The notes: generated by a model from the sequence alone, not told the origin. 64,000 bases of DNA from Pseudomonas sp. efr-133-TYG-5 (GCF_030209175.1 NZ_JARVSM010000002.1:276768-340767); one strand, 5' to 3'; shown: positions 17,809 through 30,025, numbered from the stretch's first letter. A program made the numbers and translations.

Positions 17809-18447
17809 ATGGGATGGTTTAAAGATCTGCTGGGAACCACCGTCGCGCCGACGCCCGAGGCCGCCGCCGGCCCGCTCGGCCTGGCCCAGGGCAAGGCGCT
17901 GAGGTTCGATTCGACCCTGGGCCTGTTGCTCGATGGCAGCACTTCGGTACGGGTCCCCGACGCCCAGGCCATCTGGAGCGCCGGCTGGATCGACCTCGGC
18001 CAGTCGAACAAACTGTACCGCTACTACCTGGACAACGAAGATTTCTGGGTGCAGATCCACGTCACCGGGGCCGACCAGGTCGAGTCGGTGATCCTGTTCA
18101 ACTACCTCAGTTATGTGACCGTCAACAGCGATGCCGAACTGCAGCGCCTGGCCGGCCCCGACAGCCAGATCGGCCTGCCGCAGTACCGCCATGACGGCGT
18201 GGCCTTCAGCCGCGAATGGGGCACCGAACAGGGCCAGACCGAACTCGTGCCGCTGACCGAACAGGTGGTCAACCCCGACGAGTCCTACACCATCGAGCAC
18301 CACTCGATGCTCTACGCCCGCGACACCGGTCTGACCGACCGCCGCGAACTGCTGCTGTTCTCCGTCGAACAGGACGAGGAAGGCACCGTCAGCCTCAGCA
18401 CTTCGCTGGGCATTTCCCTGTACACCACCGATCTGAGCACTGTTTAA
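17809..18447 (+). CDS. YjfK family protein (DUF2491)
   Basis: 212 residues matching DUF2491/YjfK, a soluble, mostly beta protein of unknown function. No signal peptide or membrane helix. AAGGA precedes the ATG by about 7 nt. It is followed 14 bp later by the DUF350 membrane-protein gene, and both belong to the conserved yjfIJKLM set. Confidence 0.8.
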   Translation: MGWFKDLLGTTVAPTPEAAAGPLGLAQGKALRFDSTLGLLLDGSTSVRVPDAQAIWSAGWIDLGQSNKLYRYYLDNEDFWVQIHVTGADQVESVILFNYLSYVTVNSDAELQRLAGPDSQIGLPQYRHDGVAFSREWGTEQGQTELVPLTEQVVNPDESYTIEHHSMLYARDTGLTDRRELLLFSVEQDEEGTVSLSTSLGISLYTTDLSTV

Positions 18448-18461
18448 AAAGGAAGTTAGTC

Positions 18462-18887
18462 ATGCTGGAAGTGCTGTCCGTTTCCCTCAACAAAACCGCA
18501 TTGGTCGGCTTCATCGTCTATCTGATCGGCGCCGTGCTGCTGTTCATGCTGTTTCAGTTCGTCTACACCCGCCTCACCCCGCACAAGGAATTCGAGCTGA
18601 TCCGCTCCGGCAACAGCGCCGCCGCCATCGCCCTGGCCGGCGCGATCATCGGTTTCGCGATTCCGGCGAGTAACGTGATCGCCTACTCGATCAACGTCCT
18701 CGACTTCGTCCTCTGGGCAGTCATCGCCGCCGTCGTGCAACTGCTGGCATTCCTCGCCACCAGCCTGGTGCTCAAGGGCACGTCCGAGCGTATCGCCAAC
18801 GGCGAAATCGCTTCCGGCATTTACGTGGCGGCCGTGGCGATCAGCGTCGGCATGCTCAATGCTGCGTGCATGACACCGTCCCACTGA
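18462..18887 (+). CDS. DUF350 membrane protein (YjfL-like)
   Basis: 141 residues with four predicted membrane helices (about 15-37, 48-70, 78-100 and 112-137), typical of DUF350/YjfL. AAGGAAG lies 7 nt upstream of the ATG. Function unknown; co-occurrence with PspA-like and glutathionylspermidine-synthase-like proteins suggests a membrane component of an envelope stress module. Confidence 0.85.
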   Translation: MLEVLSVSLNKTALVGFIVYLIGAVLLFMLFQFVYTRLTPHKEFELIRSGNSAAAIALAGAIIGFAIPASNVIAYSINVLDFVLWAVIAAVVQLLAFLATSLVLKGTSERIANGEIASGIYVAAVAISVGMLNAACMTPSH

Positions 18888-18904
18888 CCGGCAGGAAGCC
18901 TGTG

Positions 18905-19579
18905 ATGAAACGAAGCAAGTACGTTCAACTGTCCCTGGCCGCCTCCGTGGCCCTGGCGATTTCCGGCGAAGCCAGCGCGCTGGAGCAACAACGTTTCCAG
19001 AGCGTGGAACAGTGCGTGGATGCCGACGTGGCGGCCGAAGCCTGCACCAATGCCTATGTCGCCGCGTTGACCGAGCACCGGCGCATCGCCCCGGCCTACG
19101 ATGACAAAGCCGCCTGTGATGCGGATTTCGCCGTCGACTGGTGTCAGAAAAATTCCGCCGGCCGTTTCGTGCCGAAACTCGGCGGGTTCAAGGTGCCGCC
19201 GAACGGCGAGCAGCAGGACCTCAATGCGCTGGCCAATGCCCAACTGCCCGCCGGCGACGCCGCGGCCACGCAAACCTCTCACTCGGCGCCGAGCACTGTG
19301 CACTCGTCCGGCGGCTCCGGCAACGGCTGGCTCAGCGGCTGGCTGATCGGCAATTCCATGAGCAACAACAGCCGCTCCGACTACGACTCGAACGCGGTCT
19401 ATCGTGAGCGCAACAGCCGCCAGAGCTACGACACTTCGACGCTCAACCGGCGCATCGAATCGGCGCCGACCAGCCGCAGCCAATCGGTTGACGTCGCGTC
19501 CTCGACCTCCCGTGGCGGCTTCGGCAGCCAGTCCAGCGCACGCAGCGGTTGGGGCGGCTGGGGCAGTTCGAGCAGCTGA
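18905..19579 (+). CDS. DUF1190 family protein (YjfM/YgiB-like), exported
   Basis: 224 residues. The N-terminus (MKRSKYVQLSLAASVALAIS, then GEASA) is a signal peptide, probably cut after ASA; no lipobox cysteine is seen. The mature part has the cysteine-containing YgiB-type domain (residues about 30-105) and a Ser/Gly-rich low-complexity tail ending GWGGWGSSSS. YgiB/YjfM proteins are paired with ATP-grasp enzymes of YgiC/YjfC type, as here, 2 bp before the next start. AGGAAG precedes the ATG. Confidence 0.85.
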   Translation: MKRSKYVQLSLAASVALAISGEASALEQQRFQSVEQCVDADVAAEACTNAYVAALTEHRRIAPAYDDKAACDADFAVDWCQKNSAGRFVPKLGGFKVPPNGEQQDLNALANAQLPAGDAAATQTSHSAPSTVHSSGGSGNGWLSGWLIGNSMSNNSRSDYDSNAVYRERNSRQSYDTSTLNRRIESAPTSRSQSVDVASSTSRGGFGSQSSARSGWGGWGSSSS

Positions 19580-19581
19580 CC

Positions 19582-20739
19582 ATGAAGAAGATCCACTGCG
19601 CCGAGCGCCCCGACTGGAAGCAGACCGCCGAACGCCTCGGCTTCATGTTCCACACCATCGACGACGAGCCGTACTGGGACGAGCGCGCCTACTATCAGTT
19701 CACGCTGGCGCAGATCGAAAACGATCTCGAGGACCCGACCACCGAGCTGCACGAGATGTGCATGGACCTGGTCGACCGCGTGGTGCACAGCGAAGCGTTG
19801 CTCGATCGTCTGAGCATTCCCCCGGCGTACTACGACCTGATCCGTACTTCCTGGCTGGAAGGTCATCCGCATCTGTACGGGCGCATGGACTTTTCCTACG
19901 ACGGCAACGGTCCGGCGAAGCTGCTGGAGCTCAACTACGACACGCCGACCAGCCTCTACGAAGCGGCGGCGTTCCAGTGGGGCTGGCTGGAACAGTGCAT
20001 CGAGCGCGGTACGCTGCCGGCCCATGCCGACCAGTTCAACAGCATCGACACCCGCCTGCACCAGGCCTTCGCCCAGTTGCAGCTCGAGCGCCCGTTCTAT
20101 TTCGCCTCGATGAAAGGCTCGGTCGAAGACAAGGGCACCACCGACTATCTGCGCCTGATTGCGGAAAAGGTCGGCATTGAATCGCGGCACATCGATATCG
20201 AGGATATCGGCCTGAGCGCCGACGGCCGTTTCGTCGACCTCGAGGATCGCTGGATCCCGCACCTGTTCAAGCTGCACGCCTGGGAGTTCATCTTTCACGA
20301 ACCGTTCGGCGCGGCGATTGCCCAGTGCGACACGCAGTTCTTCGAGCCGGCATGGAAAGCCATTCTGTCCAACAAAGGCGTGCTGCCGCTGCTCTGGGAG
20401 ATGCACGAGGGCCATCCGAACCTGCTCGCGGCGCACCTGGATCCCGATCCTTCGCGCAGCGTGCCCAAGGGCTGGGTACGCAAGCCGTACTTCTCCCGCG
20501 AGGGCGCCAACATCGAGCTGCAGACCCGCGAAGGCCTGACACTGAAAGAGGACGGCCCCTACACCGACGCGCCGTTCATCCTGCAGGCGTTCGCCCCGCT
20601 GCCGAAATTCGATGACAGCTACACGCTGATCGGCTCCTGGGTGATCGGCGATCAGGCCGCCGGTATCGGCGTGCGCGAGGACAACAGCCTGATCACCAAG
20701 GACTCCAGTCGCTTCCTGCCGCACCTGATTCTGGACTGA
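19582..20739 (+). CDS. glutathionylspermidine synthase family protein (YgiC/YjfC-like)
   Basis: 385 residues spanning the ATP-grasp synthetase domain found at the C-terminus of E. coli Gsp, without the amidase half. Typical segments are DFSYDGNGPAKLLELNYDTPTSLYE split around residues 110-135, an acidic metal-binding region, and the late GSWVIGDQAAGIGVRED. Predicted reaction: ATP-dependent amide bond formation on a peptide or glutathione-like substrate; the true acceptor is unknown for the stand-alone family. It starts 2 bp after the DUF1190 gene and is the last gene of the operon. Confidence 0.85.
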   Translation: MKKIHCAERPDWKQTAERLGFMFHTIDDEPYWDERAYYQFTLAQIENDLEDPTTELHEMCMDLVDRVVHSEALLDRLSIPPAYYDLIRTSWLEGHPHLYGRMDFSYDGNGPAKLLELNYDTPTSLYEAAAFQWGWLEQCIERGTLPAHADQFNSIDTRLHQAFAQLQLERPFYFASMKGSVEDKGTTDYLRLIAEKVGIESRHIDIEDIGLSADGRFVDLEDRWIPHLFKLHAWEFIFHEPFGAAIAQCDTQFFEPAWKAILSNKGVLPLLWEMHEGHPNLLAAHLDPDPSRSVPKGWVRKPYFSREGANIELQTREGLTLKEDGPYTDAPFILQAFAPLPKFDDSYTLIGSWVIGDQAAGIGVREDNSLITKDSSRFLPHLILD

Positions 20740-20763
20740 TTACCCGCACGCATTGCGTCCATG

Positions 20764-20798
20764 AAAAAACCCGTAGCGTTGCCGCGCTACGGGTTTTT
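20764..20798. terminator. bidirectional intrinsic terminator
   Basis: Stem CCCGTAGCG/CGCTACGGG (20770-20778 with 20785-20793) flanked by A5 on the left and T5 on the right. It can end both the yjfI-ygiC-like operon and the convergent acyltransferase gene. Confidence 0.9.
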
Positions 20799-20811
20799 CT
20801 TGGCGGAGGCC

Positions 20812-22014
20812 TTACGACAGTTCGGTGCTGCGGGCCGGGACAGCGGTAGGTTGATCCTTGGCGGCTTCGTTGCTGCCGAGGCCGGCCATTCGGCGCCGGG
20901 CGATCTCTGCACCGCGACGGCGCAGCGGCGTTTCGACAAAGCGGTAGTTCAGCTCGCTGCACACCAGCATGATCGCGAACGAGGTGAGCAGCATCTGCAC
21001 GGTGAATTCCGGCCCCAGTTCGACGCCCCTCTCGCTGGCCACCCGGCTCCAGATCTCGGTGCTCAAGTGGTAGGCGAACATGTGCACGACGTACAACGCG
21101 TACGAGCGAGAACCCAGCCATTGGCCGATCCCGCTCAGGAAGGCCGGGCAATAGATGTAGCCCTTCTGGTAACTGGAGAGCCAGACCAGGATCAGCGCAT
21201 TGATGGCAATCAACCCCACCGCGATCGGCATGGCGATCATCTGGCCGGCAATCGCACCGAGCATGTACAGCAGAAACAGTGTGACACCCAGCCGTTTCAG
21301 CAGGCTGCTCCCCAGCGCCACGGGCTCGATGTCCTTGTAAAGCGACGTGCGGGTGAACAGGCAGAGCAGAATGCCCCACATCATCGCGTCTAGGCGGAAC
21401 GAGAAGAGCATGCCGGCCAGCGGTCCGCCAAACGCATAACGATTGAACGGGAACTGCACGGCAATCAGCGCGATCAGGGTGATTACCCGCCAGCGCGTGG
21501 ACGTGATCAACAGCAGGAACAGCGGGAAGATGAAGTAGAACTGCTCCTCCAGCGCCAGGCTCCAGTACACCGAGTTCGGTCCCAGCAGCACGCCGTACTG
21601 GTTTGCCAGGTTACCGGTGAACGTGGCGACGGCGGTGAAGCTGCGCAGATTGTCGAACCAGGACTGGAACGCGTTCGACTGGTTGAAGAAGATCGAGAAC
21701 GCCAGGGGAATCAGTACCCACAGCCAGGCCGTGGGCAACAGCCGATAGGCGCGGCGGATCCAGAACGACGTGGCGGCGAGGCCGAAGCGGTTCTGTTCGC
21801 GGTTTTTATCGAAGTAGTCGAGGTAGGCCTTGCTGACCACGTAACCGGAAATACAGAAAAACAGATCCACACCCGACCATGGCGAGTACACGTTGAATAT
21901 CTTCTGCGTGAACTCGGCGTGGAACGGCAATAACAACGAACTGTGAGCCAACACCGTCATCAGGATGGCCACGCCGCGCAGGTACTCGATTTCCTTGTTC
22001 TTGCTACTGCTCAT
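20812..22014 (-). CDS. acyltransferase family 3 (OafA/OatA-type) membrane protein
   Basis: 400 residues with about ten membrane helices. The N-terminal motif EIEYLRGVAILMTVLAHSS with the family's catalytic-type histidine, the following FFCISGYVVS and the EEQFYF segment are classic for acyltransferase 3 proteins, which O-acetylate or succinylate lipopolysaccharide, exopolysaccharide or other cell-surface sugars. No glycosyltransferase cluster surrounds it, so its target is unknown. The start at 22014 is preferred because the LRGVAIL helix follows directly; the frame is open to 22050. Confidence 0.85.
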   Translation of the reverse strand: MSSSKNKEIEYLRGVAILMTVLAHSSLLLPFHAEFTQKIFNVYSPWSGVDLFFCISGYVVSKAYLDYFDKNREQNRFGLAATSFWIRRAYRLLPTAWLWVLIPLAFSIFFNQSNAFQSWFDNLRSFTAVATFTGNLANQYGVLLGPNSVYWSLALEEQFYFIFPLFLLLITSTRWRVITLIALIAVQFPFNRYAFGGPLAGMLFSFRLDAMMWGILLCLFTRTSLYKDIEPVALGSSLLKRLGVTLFLLYMLGAIAGQMIAMPIAVGLIAINALILVWLSSYQKGYIYCPAFLSGIGQWLGSRSYALYVVHMFAYHLSTEIWSRVASERGVELGPEFTVQMLLTSFAIMLVCSELNYRFVETPLRRRGAEIARRRMAGLGSNEAAKDQPTAVPARSTELS

Positions 22015-22212
22015 CGGTTTCTCTTGTTCTTGTGATGGAACAGCCCCCATACCGCCGGAGATGCTCGGGTAGAAATCGACCGTTTCAGCGGTCGCCGGGA
22101 CGGATCATGGATCGGCCGGGCGCAGCCTTCAAGGCTCAGCGCGAAACTTTAGGGTACGCGGTACCGGGACTGTTTGGTCAGGTCCTGGACAACTCGGCAC
22201 ATTCCGCCCCGC

Positions 22213-22245
22213 CAAAACGACAAAACCCCCGCAATGCGGGGGTTT
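22213..22245 (-). terminator. intrinsic terminator after ssb
   Basis: On the minus strand, stem GCGGGGG/CCCCCGC extended by A-T pairs, a 3-nt loop, then TTTTGTCGTTTT. It lies 27 bp beyond the ssb stop codon. Confidence 0.8.
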
Positions 22246-22271
22246 CGAGTGCTAAATCAACAGCGCGCCGA

Positions 22272-22790
22272 TCAGAACGGGATATCGTCATCGAAGCTGT
22301 CGAAATCCGGAGCCGGTTGCGGTGCGGCCTGCTGTGGTGCCGGAGCCGAACGCTGCTGCGGAGCCGATTGCTGCGGGCGCGGAGCCTGCTGACGTGGCGC
22401 CTGCTGCTGGTAGTTGTTGCCACCGCCTTGTTGGTCGCCCTGTTGCGGACGGCCGCCGAGCAGCTGCATGGTGCCTTGCATGTCGACCACGATTTCAGTG
22501 GTGTAACGCTTGATACCGTCTTTTTCCCACTCGCGGGTCTGCAGCTTGCCTTCGATGTACACCTGCGAACCTTTGCGCAGGTATTCGCCGGCGATTTCCG
22601 CGACTTTGCCGAACATCGACACACGGTGCCACTCGGTCTTCTCGACCTTCTGACCGGTCTGCTTGTCGGTCCACTGTTCGCTGGTCGCCAGACTCAGGTT
22701 GGTCACGGCGTTACCGTTAGGCAGGTAGCGAACTTCGGGATCCTGGCCGCAAGTGCCGACCAATATGACTTTGTTAACCCCACGGGCCAT
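22272..22790 (-). CDS. ssb: single-stranded DNA-binding protein
   Basis: 172 residues: an N-terminal OB fold (residues 1-110, beginning [21 protein letters not shown]), a Gln/Pro/Ala-rich disordered linker (about 112-160) and the acidic tip [11 protein letters not shown], which docks repair and replication proteins. It binds ssDNA as a tetramer during replication, recombination and repair. It lies 9 bp downstream of the MFS gene on the same strand and ends at an intrinsic terminator. No LexA-type operator was found in the short upstream gap. Confidence 0.95.
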   Translation of the reverse strand: MARGVNKVILVGTCGQDPEVRYLPNGNAVTNLSLATSEQWTDKQTGQKVEKTEWHRVSMFGKVAEIAGEYLRKGSQVYIEGKLQTREWEKDGIKRYTTEIVVDMQGTMQLLGGRPQQGDQQGGGNNYQQQAPRQQAPRPQQSAPQQRSAPAPQQAAPQPAPDFDSFDDDIPF

Positions 22791-22799
22791 AACGTTCTC

Positions 22800-24197
22800 C
22801 TAGGCTTCGCAAGCAGCCTCGGCCGGGTTGTTCACCAGGCGTTCGAGGGTGTCGCGATCCACTAATTCTTTGTCCAGTTTGATGTAAACAGCCGCTTCAT
22901 CCGCGACTATCACTGCATCTGTTACCCCTACAAGGGCCTTGAGGCGCTCGACCAGGCCCGCTTCGCGGATCGCCTCGGGCGACAACGGCAGGCGCAGGCT
23001 CGTCACGTAGGGAGGTTCGCGCATGGTAACAGCAAAGGCCAGCCAGATGGCAGCCAGACCGGCACATCCCAGGAACACAACCGACAGACCGCCATGCTGG
23101 AACAACCAGCCGCCGAGAATCCCGCCGAGTGCCGAACCGAGGAATTGACTGGTGGAGTACACGCCCATCGCCGTGCCCTTGCCACCCGCCGGTGAAACCT
23201 TGCTGATCAGCGACGGCAGAGAGGCCTCCAGCAGATTGAATGCGGTGAAGAACACCACTGTTCCGATCACCAGAGCCCGCAGGCCGTCACCGAACTGCCA
23301 GAAGAATAGCTCAGTGAGCATCAGCGTCAGCACGGCGCCGAGCAAAACTCGTTTCATTTTGCGTTTCTTCTCGCCATAGATGATGAACGGAATCATGGCG
23401 AAGAAAGAGATCAGCAGCGCATTCAGGTAGACCCACCAGTGCTGCTCCTTGGGCAACCCGGCTTTTGTCACCAGGGCCAGCGGCAAGGCGACGAAGCTCG
23501 ACATCAACATCGCGTGCAACACAAAAATCCCCAGATCGAGGCGCAGCAGGTCCGGATGCCGGAGCGTGGGCATCAACGCCTGCCGCGCCACCCCGGACTC
23601 GCGATGACTCAACGGCCCGGTGGATTTCGGCACCATGAACATCACGATCACGATCCCAACCAGGGCCATGCCGCCGGTGGCCAGGAACAGTCCGGACAGG
23701 CCGAACGCCCGGGTCAGCAGCGGCCCGACCACCATGGCCACGGCGAACGACAGGCCGATGGTCATGCCGATCATGGCCATGGCCTTGGTGCGGTGCTGTT
23801 CGCGGGTCAGGTCGGAGAGCAAGGCCATCACAGCTGCGGAAATCGCCCCGGCGCCTTGCAGGATGCGTCCGGCGATCACGCCCCAGATCGAGTCGGCCTG
23901 AGCCGCCAGCACGCTGCCGAGCGCGAACACCACCAGGCCGAGAAAAATCACCGGACGCCGGCCGATGCGATCGGAAATGATCCCGAACGGAATCTGGAAA
24001 ATCGCTTGGGTCAGGCCGTAAGCGCCAATCGCCAGCCCGATCAGGGCCGGGGTCGCTCCCGCCAGGTCCATGCCGTAGGTCGCCAGGACCGGCAACACCA
24101 TGAACATGCCAAGCATACGGAAGGCGAACACCAGGGCCAGACCGCTCGCCGCGCGGGTCTCGCTGCCACTCATGCGTTCGCTGTGGGGATCGTGCAT
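22800..24197 (-). CDS. MFS transporter, YajR-like with C-terminal cytoplasmic domain
   Basis: 465 residues: twelve membrane helices (about 15-390) with the MFS loop motif GIISDRIGRRPVI between helices 2 and 3, followed by a soluble C-terminal region of about 65 residues (LVERLKALVGVTDAVIVAD...). That extra domain matches the position and likely ferredoxin-like fold of the YAM domain of E. coli YajR, so a YajR-type proton-coupled drug or metabolite exporter is the best call. It is divergent from uvrA across 191 bp and is followed by ssb. Confidence 0.8.
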   Translation of the reverse strand: MHDPHSERMSGSETRAASGLALVFAFRMLGMFMVLPVLATYGMDLAGATPALIGLAIGAYGLTQAIFQIPFGIISDRIGRRPVIFLGLVVFALGSVLAAQADSIWGVIAGRILQGAGAISAAVMALLSDLTREQHRTKAMAMIGMTIGLSFAVAMVVGPLLTRAFGLSGLFLATGGMALVGIVIVMFMVPKSTGPLSHRESGVARQALMPTLRHPDLLRLDLGIFVLHAMLMSSFVALPLALVTKAGLPKEQHWWVYLNALLISFFAMIPFIIYGEKKRKMKRVLLGAVLTLMLTELFFWQFGDGLRALVIGTVVFFTAFNLLEASLPSLISKVSPAGGKGTAMGVYSTSQFLGSALGGILGGWLFQHGGLSVVFLGCAGLAAIWLAFAVTMREPPYVTSLRLPLSPEAIREAGLVERLKALVGVTDAVIVADEAAVYIKLDKELVDRDTLERLVNNPAEAACEA

Positions 24198-24388
24198 GGA
24201 AAAACCTCATGTGAACCGGCGGCGATTCTACCAGTCCCATCGAAAGACGGGGTATATCGCGACGCTTTGCCACGTATAGATGAAACTCTCTTCATGTAAG
24301 GCCAGCAACGCTTCGCCTGATAGTGTGCATCCATCCAGTATTTGCCCGTATACTCCTACGTTTTCGACGCCCGCCGAGCGAGGCCACT

Positions 24389-27223
<2,835 letters not shown>

Positions 27224-27235
27224 TCTGCGGGCATG

Positions 27236-27275
27236 AAAAAGCCCCTGGCACGTGTTCAGTGCCAGGGGCTTTTTT
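27236..27275. terminator. bidirectional terminator between uvrA and ftnA
   Basis: An 11-bp perfect stem GCCCCTGGCAC/GTGCCAGGGGC (27241-27251 with 27259-27269) with a 7-nt loop, A5 before and T6 after, serves the convergent uvrA and ferritin genes. Confidence 0.9.
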
Positions 27276-27287
27276 GTATCGACGCAA

Positions 27288-27752
27288 TCAGGTGTGGGAT
27301 TGCAGGTAGTTCTCGAGACCGATCAGCTTGATCAGGCCCAACTGCTTTTCCAGCCAGTAGGTGTGATCTTCTTCGGTATCGTTGAGCTGCACCCGCAGGA
27401 TCTCGCGACTGACATAGTCATTGTGCTGCTCGCAAAGCTCGATGCCTTTGCACAGCGCGGCGCGAACCTTGTACTCGAGACGCAGATCCGCTTCGAGCAT
27501 CGAAGGCACCGTGGTGCCGACATCCAGATCATCCGGACGCATGCGCGGCGTGCCTTCGAGCATCAGGATGCGGCGCATCAAGGCGTCGGCATGACCGGCC
27601 TCTTCTTCCATCTCGTGGTTGATTCGTTCGTAGAGCTTGGTGAATCCCCAGTCCTCATACATCCGCGAGTGAACGAAATATTGGTCACGCGCGGCCAGTT
27701 CGCCGGTCAGCAACGTGTTGAGGTAATCGATTACGTCTGGGTGGCCTTGCAT
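27288..27752 (-). CDS. ftnA: bacterial ferritin of FtnA type (bacterioferritin family, heme ligand absent)
   Basis: 154 residues, collinear with bacterioferritins. Ferroxidase ligands Glu18, Glu51 and His54 and the later DTEEDH motif are present, so it should oxidise and store iron in a 24-mer shell. Position 52, the heme-binding Met of bacterioferritin, is Ala here (EEEAGH), as I recall for the P. aeruginosa protein first called BfrA and later FtnA. A start at 27752 is used because homology begins there ([12 protein letters not shown]). The gene lies just downstream of katA, pairing iron storage with peroxide removal. Confidence 0.85.
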   Translation of the reverse strand: MQGHPDVIDYLNTLLTGELAARDQYFVHSRMYEDWGFTKLYERINHEMEEEAGHADALMRRILMLEGTPRMRPDDLDVGTTVPSMLEADLRLEYKVRAALCKGIELCEQHNDYVSREILRVQLNDTEEDHTYWLEKQLGLIKLIGLENYLQSHT

Positions 27753-27868
27753 CGCCCTACATCTCCCTGCCTGAAAGTCTGTAGTTTGAACCAAGCTGAC
27801 TGGAAGGTCACCCGCTTAGCGCAATAAAAGCGCAGATATTCTGAGAAAAGCAGGCGAAATAACGCAAA

Positions 27869-27891
27869 AACCGCCCTCAATGAGGGCGGTT
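27869..27891 (-). terminator. intrinsic terminator after katA
   Basis: Stem CCGCCCTC/GAGGGCGG (27871-27878 with 27882-27889) plus flanking A-T pairs; on the minus strand it runs into TTTTTGCGTTATTT. It lies 11 bp past the katA stop codon. Confidence 0.8.
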
Positions 27892-27902
27892 CTGCTTCTC
27901 GT

Positions 27903-29357
27903 TTAGACTTCGTTAAGCTGTACGTTCAACAGCTTTGCGATTGCTTCTCCATACGCCGGATCGGCCTTGTAGAAATGCTGCAGCTGACGGTCGACAACAT
28001 CGCTCGAAACACCCGCCATCGCGCCGGCAATGTTGCTCACCAGCAAGGCTTTCTGCTCGTCGCTCATCAGGCGGAACAATGCACCGGCATGGCTGTAGTA
28101 ATCGCTGTCCTCGCGGTGGTCGTAGCGATCGGCGGCGCCGCTCAATGCCAACGCCGGCTCAGCATAGCGTGGCGCCTGTTTAGGCGATTCCACGTAGCTG
28201 TTCGGCTCGTAGTTGGGCGCTGCGCCTCCGTTGCTGCCGAATGCCATCGAGCCATCCCGCTGGTAGGTATTGACCGGGCTGCGTGGGGCGTTCACCGGCA
28301 GCTGCTGGTGATTGGTGCCCACGCGGTAGCGGTGCGCATCCGCGTAAGCGAATACGCGGCCCTGCAGCATGCGATCCGGCGACAGACCAACACCGGGCAC
28401 CATGTTGCTTGGACCGAAAGCCGCCTGCTCAACTTCAGCGAAGTAATTCAGCGGATTGCGATTGAGCTCCAGCTCGCCCACTTCGATCAGCGGGAACTCC
28501 TTCTGCGACCAGGTCTTGGTCACGTCGAACGGGTTCTCGTAATGCGCGGCGGCCTGAGCCTCGGTCATGATCTGGATGCAGACGCGCCATTTCGGGAAAT
28601 CACCGCGCTCGATGGCTTCGAACAGATCGCGCTGGGCGTAATCCGGATCAGTCCCCGCCAGGCGTGCAGCATCCGCCGGCGCCAGGTTCTTGATCCCCTG
28701 TTGGGTCTTGTAGTGCCACTTCACCCAGTGACGCTCGCCTTGGGCGTTGATCAGGCTGTACGTGTGGCTACCGAAGCCGTGCATGTGGCGATAGCCGTCG
28801 GGAATGCCGCGATCGGAGAACAGAATGGTCACCTGGTGCAGCGCTTCAGGCGAATGCGACCAGAAGTCCCACATCATCTGCGCACTTTTCAGATTGCTTT
28901 GTGGCAAGCGCTTCTGGGTGTGGATGAAGTCAGGGAATTTCAGCGGATCGCGAATGAAGAACACCGGTGTGTTGTTGCCCACGATGTCCCAGTTACCTTC
29001 CTCGGTATAGAACTTCAGGGCAAAACCACGTGGATCGCGTTCGGTGTCGGCCGAGCCACGCTCGCCACCCACAGTGGAAAAGCGCAGGAACGTCGGGGTT
29101 TGCTTGCCGACTTCCGAGAACAGTTTGGCGCTGGAATATTGCGTGATGTCGCGGGTCACGGTGAATGTGCCGTAAGCACCCGAGCCTTTGGCATGCACGC
29201 GGCGCTCTGGAATATTTTCACGGTTGAAGTGGGCGAGCTTCTCGATCAGGTGAAAATCGTCGAGCAGCAGCGGGCCGCGTGGGCCGGCGGAGCGAGAATT
29301 CTGGTTGTCTGCGACTGGCGCGCCGCTGGCGGTCGTAAGCGTCTTGTTTTGGCTCAT
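27903..29357 (-). CDS. katA: catalase, monofunctional heme type
   Basis: 484 residues, the small-subunit catalase size. Distal His55 (RRVHAKG), Asn128 (WDIVGNNTP) and the proximal Tyr motif [12 protein letters not shown] are all present, so the enzyme should split hydrogen peroxide to water and oxygen. No signal peptide. AGAGGAAGAAG precedes the ATG. It sits between the alpha operon and ftnA; the upstream 200 bp is A+T-rich and holds an ATAG-N7-CTAA element at 29462-29476, a partial match to an OxyR half site. Confidence 0.95.
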   Translation of the reverse strand: MSQNKTLTTASGAPVADNQNSRSAGPRGPLLLDDFHLIEKLAHFNRENIPERRVHAKGSGAYGTFTVTRDITQYSSAKLFSEVGKQTPTFLRFSTVGGERGSADTERDPRGFALKFYTEEGNWDIVGNNTPVFFIRDPLKFPDFIHTQKRLPQSNLKSAQMMWDFWSHSPEALHQVTILFSDRGIPDGYRHMHGFGSHTYSLINAQGERHWVKWHYKTQQGIKNLAPADAARLAGTDPDYAQRDLFEAIERGDFPKWRVCIQIMTEAQAAAHYENPFDVTKTWSQKEFPLIEVGELELNRNPLNYFAEVEQAAFGPSNMVPGVGLSPDRMLQGRVFAYADAHRYRVGTNHQQLPVNAPRSPVNTYQRDGSMAFGSNGGAAPNYEPNSYVESPKQAPRYAEPALALSGAADRYDHREDSDYYSHAGALFRLMSDEQKALLVSNIAGAMAGVSSDVVDRQLQHFYKADPAYGEAIAKLLNVQLNEV

Positions 29358-29554
29358 GCGATCTTCTTCCTCTGTCAGTCTTGAACTGCCGGCTAATCGG
29401 CTTGCTGGGAAGTATCGATCATCGATGTTACACCTACAAATTCATTAACTTGCAGGCTTCGATAGAAAATTACTAATGATCTTCCCCAACACATAGTGAC
29501 GACAGCACAACCCGGGAAGCTTGTATGAACAGCGCATTTTTCTGCGGACACAAA

Positions 29555-29577
29555 AAACCGGGCGCTAGGCCCGGTTT
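29555..29577 (-). terminator. terminator of the alpha operon after rplQ
   Basis: Stem AAACCGGGC/GCCCGGTTT (29555-29563 with 29569-29577), 5-nt loop. On the minus strand it continues with three more T residues. It lies 19 bp after the rplQ stop. Confidence 0.8.
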
Positions 29578-29596
29578 CTTGTTTCAGACTGACGTC

Positions 29597-29983
29597 TTAC
29601 TCGGCGGATACAGCTTCGCCAGCAGTAGCACGATCAACCAACTCGACGTACGCCATAGGCGCGTTGTCGCCAGCGCGGAAACCGCACTTGAGGATGCGCA
29701 GGTAGCCACCCTCACGGGTAGCGTAACGCTTGCCCAGGTCGTTGAAGAGCTTACCAACGATAGCTTTCGAACGAGTACGGTCGAAAGCCAGACGGCGGTT
29801 AGCCAGGCTGTCTGTCTTGGCCAGAGTGATCAGCGGCTCGGCAACGCGGCGCAGTTCTTTGGCTTTTGGCAGAGTAGTTTTGATCAGCTCGTGCTCGAAC
29901 AGCGACACCGCCATGTTTTGGAACATGGCCTTGCGGTGCGAGCTGGTGCGGCTCAGGTGACGCCCACTTTTACGATGACGCAT
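29597..29983 (-). CDS. rplQ: 50S ribosomal protein L17
   Basis: 128 residues, highly conserved from [17 protein letters not shown] onward. L17 sits near the peptide exit tunnel opening on the 50S subunit. Last gene of the rpsM-rpsK-rpsD-rpoA-rplQ (alpha) operon, 42 bp after rpoA, and followed by an intrinsic terminator, matching the E. coli operon end. The slightly variable C-terminus ([10 protein letters not shown]) is normal for pseudomonads. Confidence 0.97.
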
Positions 29984-30025
29984 GGTTCATTCCTTACCAA
30001 ACACTACGTTCGGTGATTACGACGA

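Noticed and set aside
24198..24388. LexA (SOS) operator between the MFS gene and uvrA
   Set aside because: CTG and CAG triplets occur but at the wrong spacing; no CTG-N10-CAG type site was found.
29358..29500. Full OxyR site upstream of katA
   Set aside because: Only one half (ATAG-N7-CTAA at 29462-29476) fits; the second ATAG-N7-CTAT half is missing, so it is mentioned only in the katA entry.
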